Positions 19,012 through 27,698 of a stretch of 34,081 nt of DNA are shown here, in pieces; position 1 is the first letter of the stretch; every line of letters begins with the position of its first letter. The notes under the pieces are model-generated. The model saw only the letters and a program-made list of their open reading frames with translations, was not told where the DNA came from and searched no databases. The position numbers and the translations under genes were made by a program. The DNA is from Ochromonas danica (taxonomy: Eukaryota > Sar > Chrysophyceae > Chromulinales > Chromulinaceae), in NCBI GenBank assembly GCA_015146655.1, contig VKHL01000137.1:1-34081 (forward strand), written 5' to 3'.

Positions 19012-19287
19012 ATGACAAGGAATGGCTCCAATGACTCTCACACGAGGAGGTCTTCTTGTCTGCTGTTCGTGCTCGGCCATCAACCTCGACGGTCAACTCA
19101 TCAGGGTTGGGACAGAAAACTGCTTTTTACTTCTCCCGGAAAAGTGTTTTTAGCCGGAGGGAGAAAAAGGTGTGCCAAGCGCGCAACCCCGCGCATGTGC
19201 GCAACTTCGTCGTCGTATGATTACTGGATTACAACTTCGTCATACAGGGTCAAACAAATTCGTCAATCCAATTTATTATATATTTAA
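19012..19287 (+). pseudogene. ORF with a GHMP-kinase-like PGKVFLAGG motif, possible gene fragment
   Basis: An ATG-initiated 91-codon frame contains FTSPGKVFLAGG at 19126-19161. That string closely resembles the N-terminal motif of phosphomevalonate kinases (typically APGKVLLAGGY), but flanking residues do not continue the family. Either a degraded fragment or coincidence in a short motif. Confidence 0.2.
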
Positions 19288-19322
19288 ACTTGCTAATGTA
19301 ATGATCTCTATCCCTCCCATTT
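19262..19322 (-). pseudogene. Duplicated 5' fragment of the GNAT acetyltransferase gene
   Basis: On the minus strand this reads ATGGGAGGGATAGAGATCAT, identical to the start of the acetyltransferase at 21647, encoding MGGIEIIT. About 12 codons are then missing, followed by LASLNI and a stop, against FASLNIKWIEKY in the intact gene. It is clearly a broken copy of the first ~25 codons. Confidence 0.75.
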
Positions 19323-19613
19323 CGGATTTCCAATTTTGTTCGTGAGATAAATGCCTTCATCGTAGCGATAAGAAACCCACTGCAAGGCTTTGGAACGATC
19401 GGCAACAACCGTTCGACGCGACAAACTATCCCCGTGAAGGCTTGGAACTCTTTCCACGATATCTTTGTGTCCAATCCATAAGGAGAAAGTTCTTGCAGAC
19501 CATTCAGATGGAGCTATGGCAGCATGCTGAGCGGTTTTTACCAACGTGCCAAGTCCATTATCAGAGTTCCAGACAATTTCTGGAATGAAATGATACAAGT
19601 AATCATGATAGGC
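19308..19613 (-). other. Orphan ORF without ATG, possible exon or gene fragment
   Basis: An open minus-strand stretch from a stop at 19614 to a stop at 19308 encodes about 100 residues of balanced composition (YHDYLYHFIPEIVWNSDNG near its start, RRTVVADRSKALQWVSYRYD later). There is no ATG at its head; a TAAG just upstream could be a splice acceptor. It runs into the duplicated acetyltransferase fragment in another frame. The YHF..E motif is weakly reminiscent of some glycosyltransferases, too weak to name. Confidence 0.35.
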
Positions 19614-19910
19614 TTAGATGGAGTATAAACGTGGTATCCATGAGTCCAAACCCTGAACAGCAAGTAACAATGAATGTTAAACATAGCATATTATAAGCAG
19701 AAGAACTCAAAGTAGTTGGTAAGGGAGTAAAGCTCGAGTAGCACTCAGACTAAAAGGAAATGTGTCAGGAGAACAAGTCTCCAAAACACTACAACTCATT
19801 GCTATTCGCATCTCGTTCGCCCTGAATGCAGTGTACTACTGGAAGTAGACGGAAGTGATCCACATCAATCCACATGCCAGACTTCCTTTTAAAGTCAGCA
19901 ACGATGCGAT

Positions 19911-20013
19911 GCTTATCCATCTTTCGACTGAAACCAATTTAAACTAAACTAAACTAAACTAAACTAATTTAATCGACGCTTATCCATCGTATCGAAAGAC
20001 TAAACCAATTTAA
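19911..20013. repeat. Direct duplication flanking an (AAACT)n tract
   Basis: GCTTATCCAT followed by a TCGA(A/C)..CCAATTTAA segment occurs at 19911-19941 and again, slightly diverged, at 19978-20013. Between them lies a five-unit AAACT repeat (19940-19967). Confidence 0.75.
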
Positions 20014-20633
20014 GCCAGTAGTACAAGACCGGGGCATACAACGAACGTCCATACGAATAATCAAGATATTGGTTGTCCTCACAGTGCTACAACTGAGTTA
20101 TTTAAGTACCCTCATTTCCACATGTGGTTTAATACACACGAAGGTTTTCATCATGCTCACCTATTAAACTCTGCTTGGCAAAGATGTCAGAGAGGTGAAG
20201 AAGGGGACGGTTAGGAAGGGAGGCTTGCCCATCCTCACTATCATCAGGGCACGAGAGGAATCACTTCTAGACTTGGTTAAACGTGTTCTAAACGGGATCA
20301 TTCGCAAGCACCTGACAGCAATGCTTTAGTAAAAACTCCGATGAGAATAGTGACCCATATAGTAAAGATCAGTGTTTTGTGAAAGGAAAGGAGGTAGAAC
20401 AGGCTCAAGGACTGGGAATTGAGGACAATCAAGGAAGATACACTAGGAACTATCTATCTCTACTCTGTACTCAACGACAGAACTTTTGTAAATATTCAAT
20501 TAATTCTGAATACATCATGAGTCAAGATATTCTTTCACAGAAGAGAAGAAGTCAATTCACAACATGCAAAGTGTGTAGAGAAGGGACTAATCATTAACAT
20601 AACATAATTACAGCAACGAGTGCGTGAAATATT

Positions 20634-20643
20634 TTCCATGGAA
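20634..20643. promoter_or_regulatory. Palindrome TTCCATGGAA
   Basis: Same perfect 10-bp palindrome as at 10837 and 25661, here followed by a second half-site CATGGAATT. No supported gene starts nearby, which weakens a purely promoter-based reading. Confidence 0.25.
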
Positions 20644-20710
20644 TCCACATGGAATTGATTGATGGATGATCATGAGGAAGATAATTTGAAATAGAGTAGC
20701 GTGCGCAACC

Positions 20711-20712
<2 letters not shown>

Positions 20713-20747
<35 letters not shown>
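20713..20747. repeat. (GT)17 microsatellite
   Basis: An uninterrupted GT dinucleotide run of 17 units. It produces spurious ORFs rich in Thr-His or Val-Cys on both strands. Confidence 0.95.
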
Positions 20748-20748
<1 letters not shown>

Positions 20749-21147
20749 AAATCGGAAGACCAAAACAAATCGGGAATATGGACGACCTGTTTGAATCGAA
20801 CATGTCCGGGTGTGGATGACATCAGAAAGTCAGGGAAGTTCCGCACATCCTCTCTGCTCACAACGCGTGGATCTACACTAGGAACAAAGTAGCAGGCTGC
20901 GACAAATGAAAGAGAATAGAAAGACTGGATGCCAAGTGAAAATAAAAATACAGATGAATGAACGTAGAGAGAAAAGCTCTATGAATAGTAGATTGATAGA
21001 TACTATCTCCTACAACATAGGAATAAGATGCCTTCATCATATCGATCTCAAGTCTACTCTAACACATATATCAACACCTTACAGAGAGTTCTAAAGTCTC
21101 CACTTTCTCTATTTGGCAAGGGAATAGTCATTGCCAGCACCAGTTGA

Positions 21148-21175
21148 GTCACTCACTCACTCACTCAGTCAGTCA
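21148..21175. repeat. Tetranucleotide repeat spanning the GNAT stop codon
   Basis: ACTC units followed by AGTC units. On the minus strand the repeat encodes the final residues LTD, the TGA stop and the first 3' UTR bases of the acetyltransferase gene. Confidence 0.85.
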
Positions 21176-21647
21176 GCGGTAATTCCATCCAAATGTCACA
21201 TCGGGCATAGGCTGAGTCCAGAATAGGAACTTCACGAAATCCAAACTTTTCATATAATCGGATTGCAGGAATGAGTCTTCGATTTGATTCCAGTGTAATT
21301 CTCTGTGCACCCATATTTTTCCCCCAATCAATAGCAGCACGCATCAAATGATTTGAATAGCCCTTTCCCTTTGAGGACTCATCTACTGCCATCTTTACAA
21401 GTTCAAACTCATTATCATGATGAGAAGACTTCACAAGTGCACAAGTTCCATGAATGATATCATCTTGAACAACAAAGAAGATCTGCCCTCCTGGTACAAT
21501 CACATATTCAACAGGATTGTTCAAACTTTTCAGATCTGCTTCTTCTACTTCAAAATATTTTTCAATCCATTTTATATTTAAACTTGCAAAAGTTTCATTA
21601 TGCAATGAATTTCCTTGCTGGTAGGTAATGATCTCTATCCCTCCCAT
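21165..21647 (-). CDS. GNAT-family N-acetyltransferase (160 aa)
   Basis: Start is the ATG at 21647, the first in this frame; the upstream open stretch has no ATG. The protein shows the GNAT fold order: a strand with FFVVQDDIIHGTCAL, then ELVKMAVDESSKGKGYSNHL, which contains the acetyl-CoA pyrophosphate loop (usual form Q/RxxGxG/A, here SKGKGYS), then GAQRITLESNRRLIPAIRLY and EKFGFREV, the classic C-terminal motif. GNAT enzymes transfer an acetyl group from acetyl-CoA to an amine; the substrate cannot be told. Length is normal for the family. It is divergently placed from the PX gene, with 390 bases between start codons. Its first codons were duplicated at 19262. Confidence 0.88.
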   Translation of the reverse strand: MGGIEIITYQQGNSLHNETFASLNIKWIEKYFEVEEADLKSLNNPVEYVIVPGGQIFFVVQDDIIHGTCALVKSSHHDNEFELVKMAVDESSKGKGYSNHLMRAAIDWGKNMGAQRITLESNRRLIPAIRLYEKFGFREVPILDSAYARCDIWMELPLTD

Positions 21648-22037
21648 TTCAAACGTGAACTGTTTACGTGATGAAGCAAGAAGTGATGGAAACAGCAGGA
21701 TGTTCCAAACAACGCGTTTCTTTACATTACTCTTGTTAAATTCTCTCAATCAATCGTGACGTGCATATTCTTAATGTTAGCTTTATAGTCTGTTAGTATA
21801 GAAAGGAAACCTCGAATTACCTCCATATAGCTAAGGAAGAAACTATAATTACTTTTACAATGATCGGTAAGATGGTGACTGTGGTGAGGGGAAGTTAAAT
21901 GTTCAGATTTTGGCAGTCTGGAAGGTGACCGTTACCTGTCGCGCGGTCTTCAACTCTTTGTCACCATCAACGAGCAATACAGAACACATTCATTCATACT
22001 TAATCACTTCTACAAATCAGATAGAAAGAAATAAACA
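21648..22037. promoter_or_regulatory. Divergent promoter region, GNAT and PX genes
   Basis: The two start codons face away from each other over 390 bases, so both promoters should lie here. The base before the PX start is the context ATAAACAATG. I see no clear TATA box or other named element. Confidence 0.5.
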
Positions 22038-23949
22038 ATGTCTTCTGCTGCTACTACTTCTACTACTCGGAAAGCTTTAACTAGTACTCGACCTCGTGAT
22101 GCTGATCGTTTTGCTGCTTATAAAGCACAGAAACTAGCACAAAAAGAAGCAGAACGACAAAAACTTGCCGCAGAGTTCCCTCATCTCTTTGGACAACAAG
22201 ATAAGTCACGCACCGTGGTCAAGGACAAGAATACTCTCTCAACTACTAAATCTGCTTCTAGCACTACCACCACTACTGCTACGACTACTCCCAACAAACG
22301 CAAAGCAGTTCATGTAGAAAATGATGAGAATGCTCATGAAAATACCATCATCCCTTCTTCTGGCTATTCTGTTATTACTCCTGGATCAGCAAAGAAGCCT
22401 AGAGCTATCAAACTTACTACTATTCGCTCTACAACGGGTGGAAACAAATCTGCTGGTGTTCTTCCAGGGAAGAAGAATGTTTCGTTCAATACTTCATCCA
22501 CCACGTCTAATACTCCTAGTGCTTCTATTCCTAGTGCAGCAGCCAAAAGTAAGTCTTTCACTGTTCTCTCTAGCCTTGGATTCTCTTCTTCTTCTGGTTC
22601 TTCTACCAAGCAAGAGTCCGTCAAACAGCATACCACCGAATTAGAGATGGAATCTTTCAAAATGGAAGTGAAGAATGTTCTTCCTCAACCTGCTTCCAGT
22701 CAGAATGATGATATTCTAGGTGAAGATCAAGAGCTGGTTGCTATTGACTCCGCCACGAATGCTACTTTACCTCTGGCTGACATGATGGAAGTAGCACCTC
22801 TCTCCATCAACAATGATCATGCCATTGTTGCCTCTGATGCCAATGAGCTTCCTGTTGTTGTAGAGCAAACATTAGAAGAACAAGTTACAGATGTATTGGA
22901 TTATCTTCTGCAAAATGAGGAAGTAGATGCTAAACTGCATGCAAGACTATCTCGTCAATCTCGTTCTTTTACTGCTCAAGCTATTCGTCGTCTATCTTCT
23001 GTTTCTAGTCGTCCTTCTAAAGTGAATTCCACTGATGTAATGGAAACAAAAGAATGTTGTGTTGAAGTAGTTGAAGATGATCAAGTATTGGATGCGGTTC
23101 GTCAAGTTGTGAATAACTTGAAGGATATTGACACTTTTGAAACTGTGGCACCACAACAACAAGAAGATGATAAGAAAGTAGTAGTAGAAGAGGAACAAGT
23201 TGCAGTCGCAGTGAATCCTAAAGAAGTTGATGAAGAGATTAACTTGGAAGCTGTGATTGAAGCTGTAGCCGATGAGGTACAAGCTGAACAGGATACCATG
23301 AAATCATCTGATGAACCTATTGCACATGAACGTCCAAATGAACCTGTCGTGGTGGAAGAACTTCGTATGGATGCTTCCTTGACAGCTGGTATGGTCCTCC
23401 CTGTACTCAGTCCTGTCAAAACAATGATGCCTATGCCTACTATTATTCAAACTTTCCCACGTGCAGCAATGTTTGATGATGCTATGGTAAATGGCAAATT
23501 AACTGCTCGTGTGACTGGTAGACTATCTTTGGGTGGTCATATTAAATATGTCACTGATATGAATACTCCTGAAATGAAAGCTCTTTTATTCAAAAGATAT
23601 TCAGATTTTAAACGTTTTTCTGCTGATATTCAAGCTGCTTTTCAATCGATCAGTGATGTAAAGGAAGAAGAAGTTGAAACAGCCAATCAACCCAATCAGC
23701 AAGCAGTACCTCCTAATCTTCCTGTAAGAGATCCACTCTGCACTTCCCAAAGGTACGTCTCTACTTATATAAAGCTATTCTGGTATGTAATTGAACAATG
23801 TGTGTTTTGTGATGAATAGTGAAGGGAATGAAGAGGCTTTGCAGTCATTGCAGCAAGAACTTGATTCCTGGTTGCAACAAGTTTTGCCTTTGCAACAATC
23901 TCAGGATAAGAGCGTGCGTGATTGTTTCTATACTTTCTTATCCAAGTAA
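22038..23949 (+). CDS. PX-domain protein, two exons (614 aa)
   Basis: Exon 1 is 22038-23752, exon 2 is 23820-23949. Start is the first ATG, after AATAAACA. The 67-nt intron (CAAAG|GTACGT to GAATAG) joins phase 2 and gives 1845 coding nt. Unspliced translation would stop at 23819 and lose the last PX helix. Residues 1-480 are disordered: an Ala/Glu/Lys-rich helix near 20-50, Ser/Thr-rich segments, and acidic stretches. A PX domain occupies about 488-612: TGRLSLGGHIKYVTDM, the phosphoinositide-binding motif KRYSDFKRF, a Pro-containing loop (VPPNLPVRD), and a final helix from exon 2 (LQQELDSWLQQVLPLQ). PX domains bind phosphoinositides such as PI3P on endosomes, so a role in membrane traffic is likely. 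No BAR, kinase or other second domain is visible. Confidence 0.85.
23753..23819 (+). other. 67-nt GT-AG intron in the PX gene
   Basis: Donor AAAG|GTACGT, acceptor GATGAATAG. Splicing removes a frame break and restores the end of the PX domain. Confidence 0.85.
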
Positions 23950-24317
23950 TTGCTACAAGTATTTGCCACTTTGCAATTCACCAATTTTCTTCAAAAAGAA
24001 GAAAATGGTCAAGAGTTAAGACAATCATCTGAAAAATGCAGCTTCATGAATATCATAATGAAACAATCAAACCCCCTCCCCTCTCCATTCATTTTAATAC
24101 CAATTTGCTTTAAAAGAAATTATTTTTGTTACTAGCTTTAACCACAACGTTTTAGTGTAACGTTAAAACTAAACACACTTCATGACATGAAGACACAAAT
24201 CTTGGAAATGTTACTGTTCTTTGTCAATCCATTAGCAATTCTTCACTCCTTCTTTGCAAGCTATGTTGACACAAACTTTCATTTAGCTAGGAAACAAGAG
24301 ATCACTTAGGAAACAAG
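23950..24317. other. Convergent 3' intergenic region
   Basis: Shared 3' side of the PX and carrier genes, AT-rich. A short inverted repeat GTTTTA/TAAAAC near 24149-24169 could fold. No gene seen. Confidence 0.5.
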
Positions 24318-25318
24318 TTAGATGTCAAGTTTCTGCACATGAGAACTCAACAAGTTACGACATTCATTAGCAATATAGACTGTCGCTGTGATGTTCACTG
24401 TTCTCCACATTACACCATCAAAGAAACGAACTAAACCACCTTGCTTCCATAATAGCTTGGCTGTGCTAATCATTCCTTTGTAAGTAGAACCTGCTAGATC
24501 ACCTTGCATACAAGTCTTGATTAAATCTAATGGATGCGATGGTACCGCTCCAATAATACCACCAATCATAGAAGCATAAAATGAAGCAGTTGATTGACTC
24601 AACTGATATTCTACTTCTAACTTATTTTGTACAAAAGGTGTAATTCCTAACAATCCAAAAGCATAAATCGTATCACGATAAGCTGTAGACAATGTACCTC
24701 TAAAGAAGCCATGACTAAACAAACCATGTTGTTTTACAATATTAATTGGTGTCATTAAAAAGTTTCCACCATATTTTTGTTGTTGAATCATAATTAACTC
24801 TATTGGGGAAGAAAAAACAGCAGAAAATAATCCGCCAAGACATGCTGATATGAAGGTTTTCATCGTATTTTGATGACTAACTAAAGCCTGTTTCTCAGCA
24901 TCTAAAGCTTTATTCGCCATTTCCTGTCCACCACAACCAGTTGATGGTGGATGGGTAAATATATCCATAGTGTGTTCATTAGTAATGACATGACTGGCCG
25001 CCTCTTTATCATGTAACACTTTCTCAAACCATCCTGTTAGTCCAAATTGAACTCCCATCATTTGCATCTCATTAAAGATAGATGCTGCAGTACCACGATA
25101 TAGTAAACGTGGATTTAAAGTAAAAGGTAACTTTTGTGCACGTGCATTCTTCCAATATAGTGTAGGTTGAAGAATGATACCTTCCACTAGTGCAGCTATT
25201 ATATCAGTTAAAGCCATTGGATATATAATTAAATGCATGGTCATAAAATGGAAGGATTATCTTTCTTACCAACTGTTCCTAATGTGAAATTTTGTCCTTC
25301 TGTAAGATCCTTTGACAT
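24318..25318 (-). CDS. Mitochondrial carrier (SLC25-type), two exons (308 aa)
   Basis: Exon 1 is 25318-25270 (MSKDLTEGQNFTLGTV), exon 2 is 25195-24318, joined in phase 1 across a 74-nt intron (TTG|GTAAGA to ATAATAG). The splice gives TVAALVEGIILQPTLYWKN, the expected start of helix 1, whereas the unspliced ATG at 25244 gives an unrelated beginning. Three ~100-residue carrier repeats are visible: LQPTLYWKNARAQ (degenerate), SSPIELIMIQQQ (partial) and SHPLDLIKTCMQ (canonical PxDxxK). NEMQMMGVQFGL closes repeat 1. Such carriers exchange metabolites across the inner mitochondrial membrane. The substrate is not predictable; the degenerate first two signature motifs set it apart from standard ADP/ATP or phosphate carriers. 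Confidence 0.87.
25196..25269 (-). other. 74-nt GT-AG intron in the carrier gene
   Basis: Donor GTTG|GTAAGA and acceptor ATAATAG|CTGC, nearly identical at both ends to the intron of the Munc13-like gene. It explains the missing N-terminus. Confidence 0.8.
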
Positions 25319-25868
25319 GAATGAAAGATTCTCTACAAATAGATAGAAATGATACTCGGGATATACCTTATTATTATTATTATTATTATGGCGAGAGAGC
25401 TATTATAGACTTCCTAACTAACTATCAAACTAACTGGTGGAGAGGGGATAGACTACCTGTACTAGTAGAGAGAGAGGGAGAGGGTGTGATTCGTCTTATT
25501 GTGATTGTTCTTGCCAAGGCGCTGTCTGATCAGCAGCAGCACTGTGAGCACTGCCTCACACGCACAGAGAGAGAGAAGCAGCAGAAGCAGAAAACGGAAC
25601 AGAACGAGAAGGGAGAACAACACTGCTTTGGAACTGCACAGAGGTGCTCTCCATGGAAATTTCCATGGAAACTGTCCAACCAAGAATTCCGTTGGAACGG
25701 CCAGCCCACCAAACAAGAATGTGTGGCTGGCTATTATTCTGTTGTGACTATGTGGCTGGCTGTGTGACTGGTGTTCTTGTTGAGAACATAATTTAATTCG
25801 ATTGTCAACAAACGTGACGTGCGACAGTTCTCAACAGAATTATCTCAGATAATCATCCATGATTACAT
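25319..25868. other. Upstream region of the carrier gene
   Basis: Contains a (TTA)7 run at 25368-25389, a GA-rich stretch near 25440-25480 and 25565-25600, and a 20-bp palindrome at 25650. ORFs here are repeats read in several frames; no gene supported. Confidence 0.55.
25650..25669. promoter_or_regulatory. 20-bp perfect palindrome of doubled CCATGG sites
   Basis: TCCATGGAAATTTCCATGGA is its own reverse complement. It is two CCATGG palindromes ten bases apart (one helical turn), about 330 bases upstream of the carrier start. Site spacing suggests binding of paired dimers, by inference. Confidence 0.45.
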
Positions 25869-25877
25869 CCAAGACAA

Positions 25878-25950
25878 AGAGATTTGTCCAACCCAACCAC
25901 TCTGAATATACACTATGTTTATTCTGAGTGGTTGAGTTGGAGAAATCTCT
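25878..25950. repeat. Hairpin alpha-1
   Basis: Imperfect palindrome: AGAGATTT..CAACCACTCTGAATATAC on the left, TTATTCTGAGTGGTTG..AAATCTCT on the right, ~30-bp arms. Confidence 0.85.
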
Positions 25951-25966
25951 CTTAGGCATCGTATCT

Positions 25967-26377
25967 ATCGAGAGGAGAGATTGTCTGTTTTGGTATTAGT
26001 GCTACAAAGAGGCCAGTATCATCTGTTGAGATTGCATTCTGACATCTTACAGAAAAACATCAAGATTAACGGACGAGCCAAGCTGACTTCTTTAAATGTT
26101 GAAACGACTGGCTTGCTAATGGGCAATGGAAGTCTATTACCGATAGACTTCTGTTGCGCCGAGCTTGGATGCTTGGACAACCATTAATGGCGACATCCGA
26201 GAAAGAGAGATTTGCCCAACCCAACCACTCGCAATATACACTGTGTGTATTGCGAGTGGTTGAGTTGGAAAAATCTCTCTGTCGAGATGAGAGATTGTCT
26301 TTTTTGACATTGGAAACAATCTGTTGATATGGATCGGAGAGAGAGATTTGCCCAACCCAACCACTCTGAATATACAC
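25967..26377. repeat. 411-bp direct repeat, copy 1
   Basis: Matches 26405-26817 with two substitutions and one 2-nt insertion that I could see. Offset is 438 bp. Confidence 0.9.
26204..26280. repeat. Hairpin beta-1
   Basis: Arms CAACCACTCGCAATATACAC and its near complement GTGTATTGCGAGTGGTTG, with AGAGAGATTT/AAATCTCTCT ends. The loop is only a few bases. Confidence 0.9.
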
Positions 26378-26378
26378 T
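26342..26378. repeat. Half hairpin (alpha-2, right arm missing)
   Basis: The left arm of hairpin alpha is present; where the right arm should follow, the sequence jumps to TTGGGCATCG, the segment that normally follows a complete alpha hairpin. Confidence 0.8.
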
Positions 26379-26404
26379 TGGGCATCGTATCTATCGTCAA
26401 CACA

Positions 26405-26817
26405 ATCGAGAGGAGAGATTGTCTGTTTTGGTATTAGTGCTACAAAGAGGCCGGTATCATCTGTTGAGATTGTATTCTGACATCTTACAGAAAAACATCA
26501 AGATTAACGGACGAGCCAAGCTGACTTCTTTAAATGTTGAAACGACTGGCTTGCTAATGGGCAATGGAAGTCTATTACCGATAGACTTCTGTTGCGCCGA
26601 GCTTGGATGCTTGGACAACCATTAATGGCGACATCCGAGAAAGAGAGATTTGCCCAACCCAACCACTCGCAATATACACTGTGTGTATTGCGAGTGGTTG
26701 AGTTGGAAAAATCTCTCTGTCGAGATGAGAGATTGTCTTTTTTGACATTGGAAACAATCTGTTGATATGGATCGGAGAGAGAGAGATTTGCCCAACCCAA
26801 CCACTCTGAATATACAC
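26405..26817. repeat. 411-bp direct repeat, copy 2
   Basis: Second copy of 25967-26377, two bases longer owing to an added GA in a GAGAGA run. Confidence 0.9.
26642..26718. repeat. Hairpin beta-2
   Basis: Identical to beta-1, exactly 438 bp downstream. Confidence 0.9.
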
Positions 26818-26855
26818 TATGTATATTCTGAGTGGTTGAGTTAGAGAAATCTCCC
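26782..26855. repeat. Hairpin alpha-3
   Basis: Complete alpha-type hairpin (CTGAATATACACTATGTATA at its centre), forming the right terminus of the array. Confidence 0.85.
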
Positions 26856-26863
26856 TGTCTTGG

Positions 26864-27698
26864 GCATCATCAACGCAATCGAGAGGAGAGAGCACCCCAT
26901 GAAGCGATGTACGCACTTGGAGATGTCGTACATTCTTCATGCTGGATCTGAGAGCATGTTATCTGCAAGCCAGCATCTTCCAAGACTGTGGAAGTGTGGA
27001 AAGTAGTGTTTTTCAAAGCGAGAGAGAACGAATCACATGTTGTTGCCATGTTAGTTAGTGAAGCGCCATCATATAACAATCATTGACTCTTCACTCTTAT
27101 CGAGTAAAATACAGCGCATCTTGTTGAGCTCTACTGACAAGAAGGAAGCTAAATCCGATCAACTGTTCGTTAACTTCCGACTTCAAGCACAAACACAAAT
27201 GTCGGTTAACTTAAACCAAATTTGGACGTGCAAATTCCAAAATACGAAAATAGAGAAACTCTGCAAAGAGTAGTTATAAGTCTGATTTCCCAGGTCCTCC
27301 CACACTTCCTTCTTACAACTGTGGACTTCTTCCTGCGCGATGATGAAGAGACAGAAGCGTCACTGTCAAGAAGAACAAGAAGAAGAAAGAAAATTCCCTC
27401 CACTGGACCAGCCATCCAAAACCATCCAAATTGAAGAATTAACGTCCAAGTACTGTATTGAGAAATCTAAACGAAAATAAAATTGTGTTGTCAAGTTTTA
27501 ATCATCATGTGTTCCAAGTAAAACTATTCTATTTATTCTTCATCAACTATATCAACCTGCTTTGAATAAATAACAAACAAAAAAAAAGAAATTAATTACT
27601 ACTATTTAATTAAAATCTAAAATCAACCACAGCAATTGTTTCTGTCTTGCCATTCAAGTATCTCTAATATCAATTAGAATAATAAATAAATAAATATC
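26864..27698. other. Intergenic, hairpin array to GAF gene
   Basis: About 830 bases. ORFs on both strands are short and of no recognised family. From 27470 it becomes AT-rich, ending in AATAAATAAATAAATATC just before the GAF start, as expected for a promoter/5' UTR. Confidence 0.5.

Larger units (their letters stand above)
18378..21164. other. Gene-poor patchwork region
   Basis: About 2.8 kb between the Munc13-like start and the acetyltransferase stop without a complete convincing gene. It holds a short ORF (18767), a PGK-motif ORF (19012), a copy of the acetyltransferase 5' end (19262), an orphan minus-strand ORF (19308), a pentanucleotide repeat inside a direct duplication (19911-20013) and a GT microsatellite (20713). 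From 20014 to 20700 and from 20750 to 21140 I see nothing beyond short unsupported ORFs. Confidence 0.55.
25869..26863. mobile_element. Foldback/MITE-like hairpin array
   Basis: A 995-bp block begins CCAAGACAAAGAGATTT and ends with the near reverse complement AAATCTCCCTGTCTTGG, so it has long terminal inverted repeats. Inside are four complete hairpins and one half hairpin of a common type and two near-identical copies of a 411-bp segment. No transposase is visible, so it would be a non-autonomous element or a locally amplified hairpin repeat. No clear target-site duplication seen. Confidence 0.65.

Noticed and set aside
20594-20892. ORFs with poly Thr-His or Val-Cys on both strands
   Set aside because: They are translations of the GT microsatellite.
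22364-23419. Minus-strand ORFs opposite the PX gene
   Set aside because: Shadows of low-complexity Ser/Thr and Glu/Val codons of the plus-strand gene.
25869-26863. CRISPR array
   Set aside because: Repeats are long hairpins, few in number and separated by duplicated rather than unique spacers, in a eukaryotic genome with no cas genes.
25980-26940. Duplicated ORFs of 60-120 codons on both strands of the hairpin array
   Set aside because: They repeat because the DNA is duplicated; arms of the hairpins are read in every frame and most lack an ATG. No transposase-like motif.
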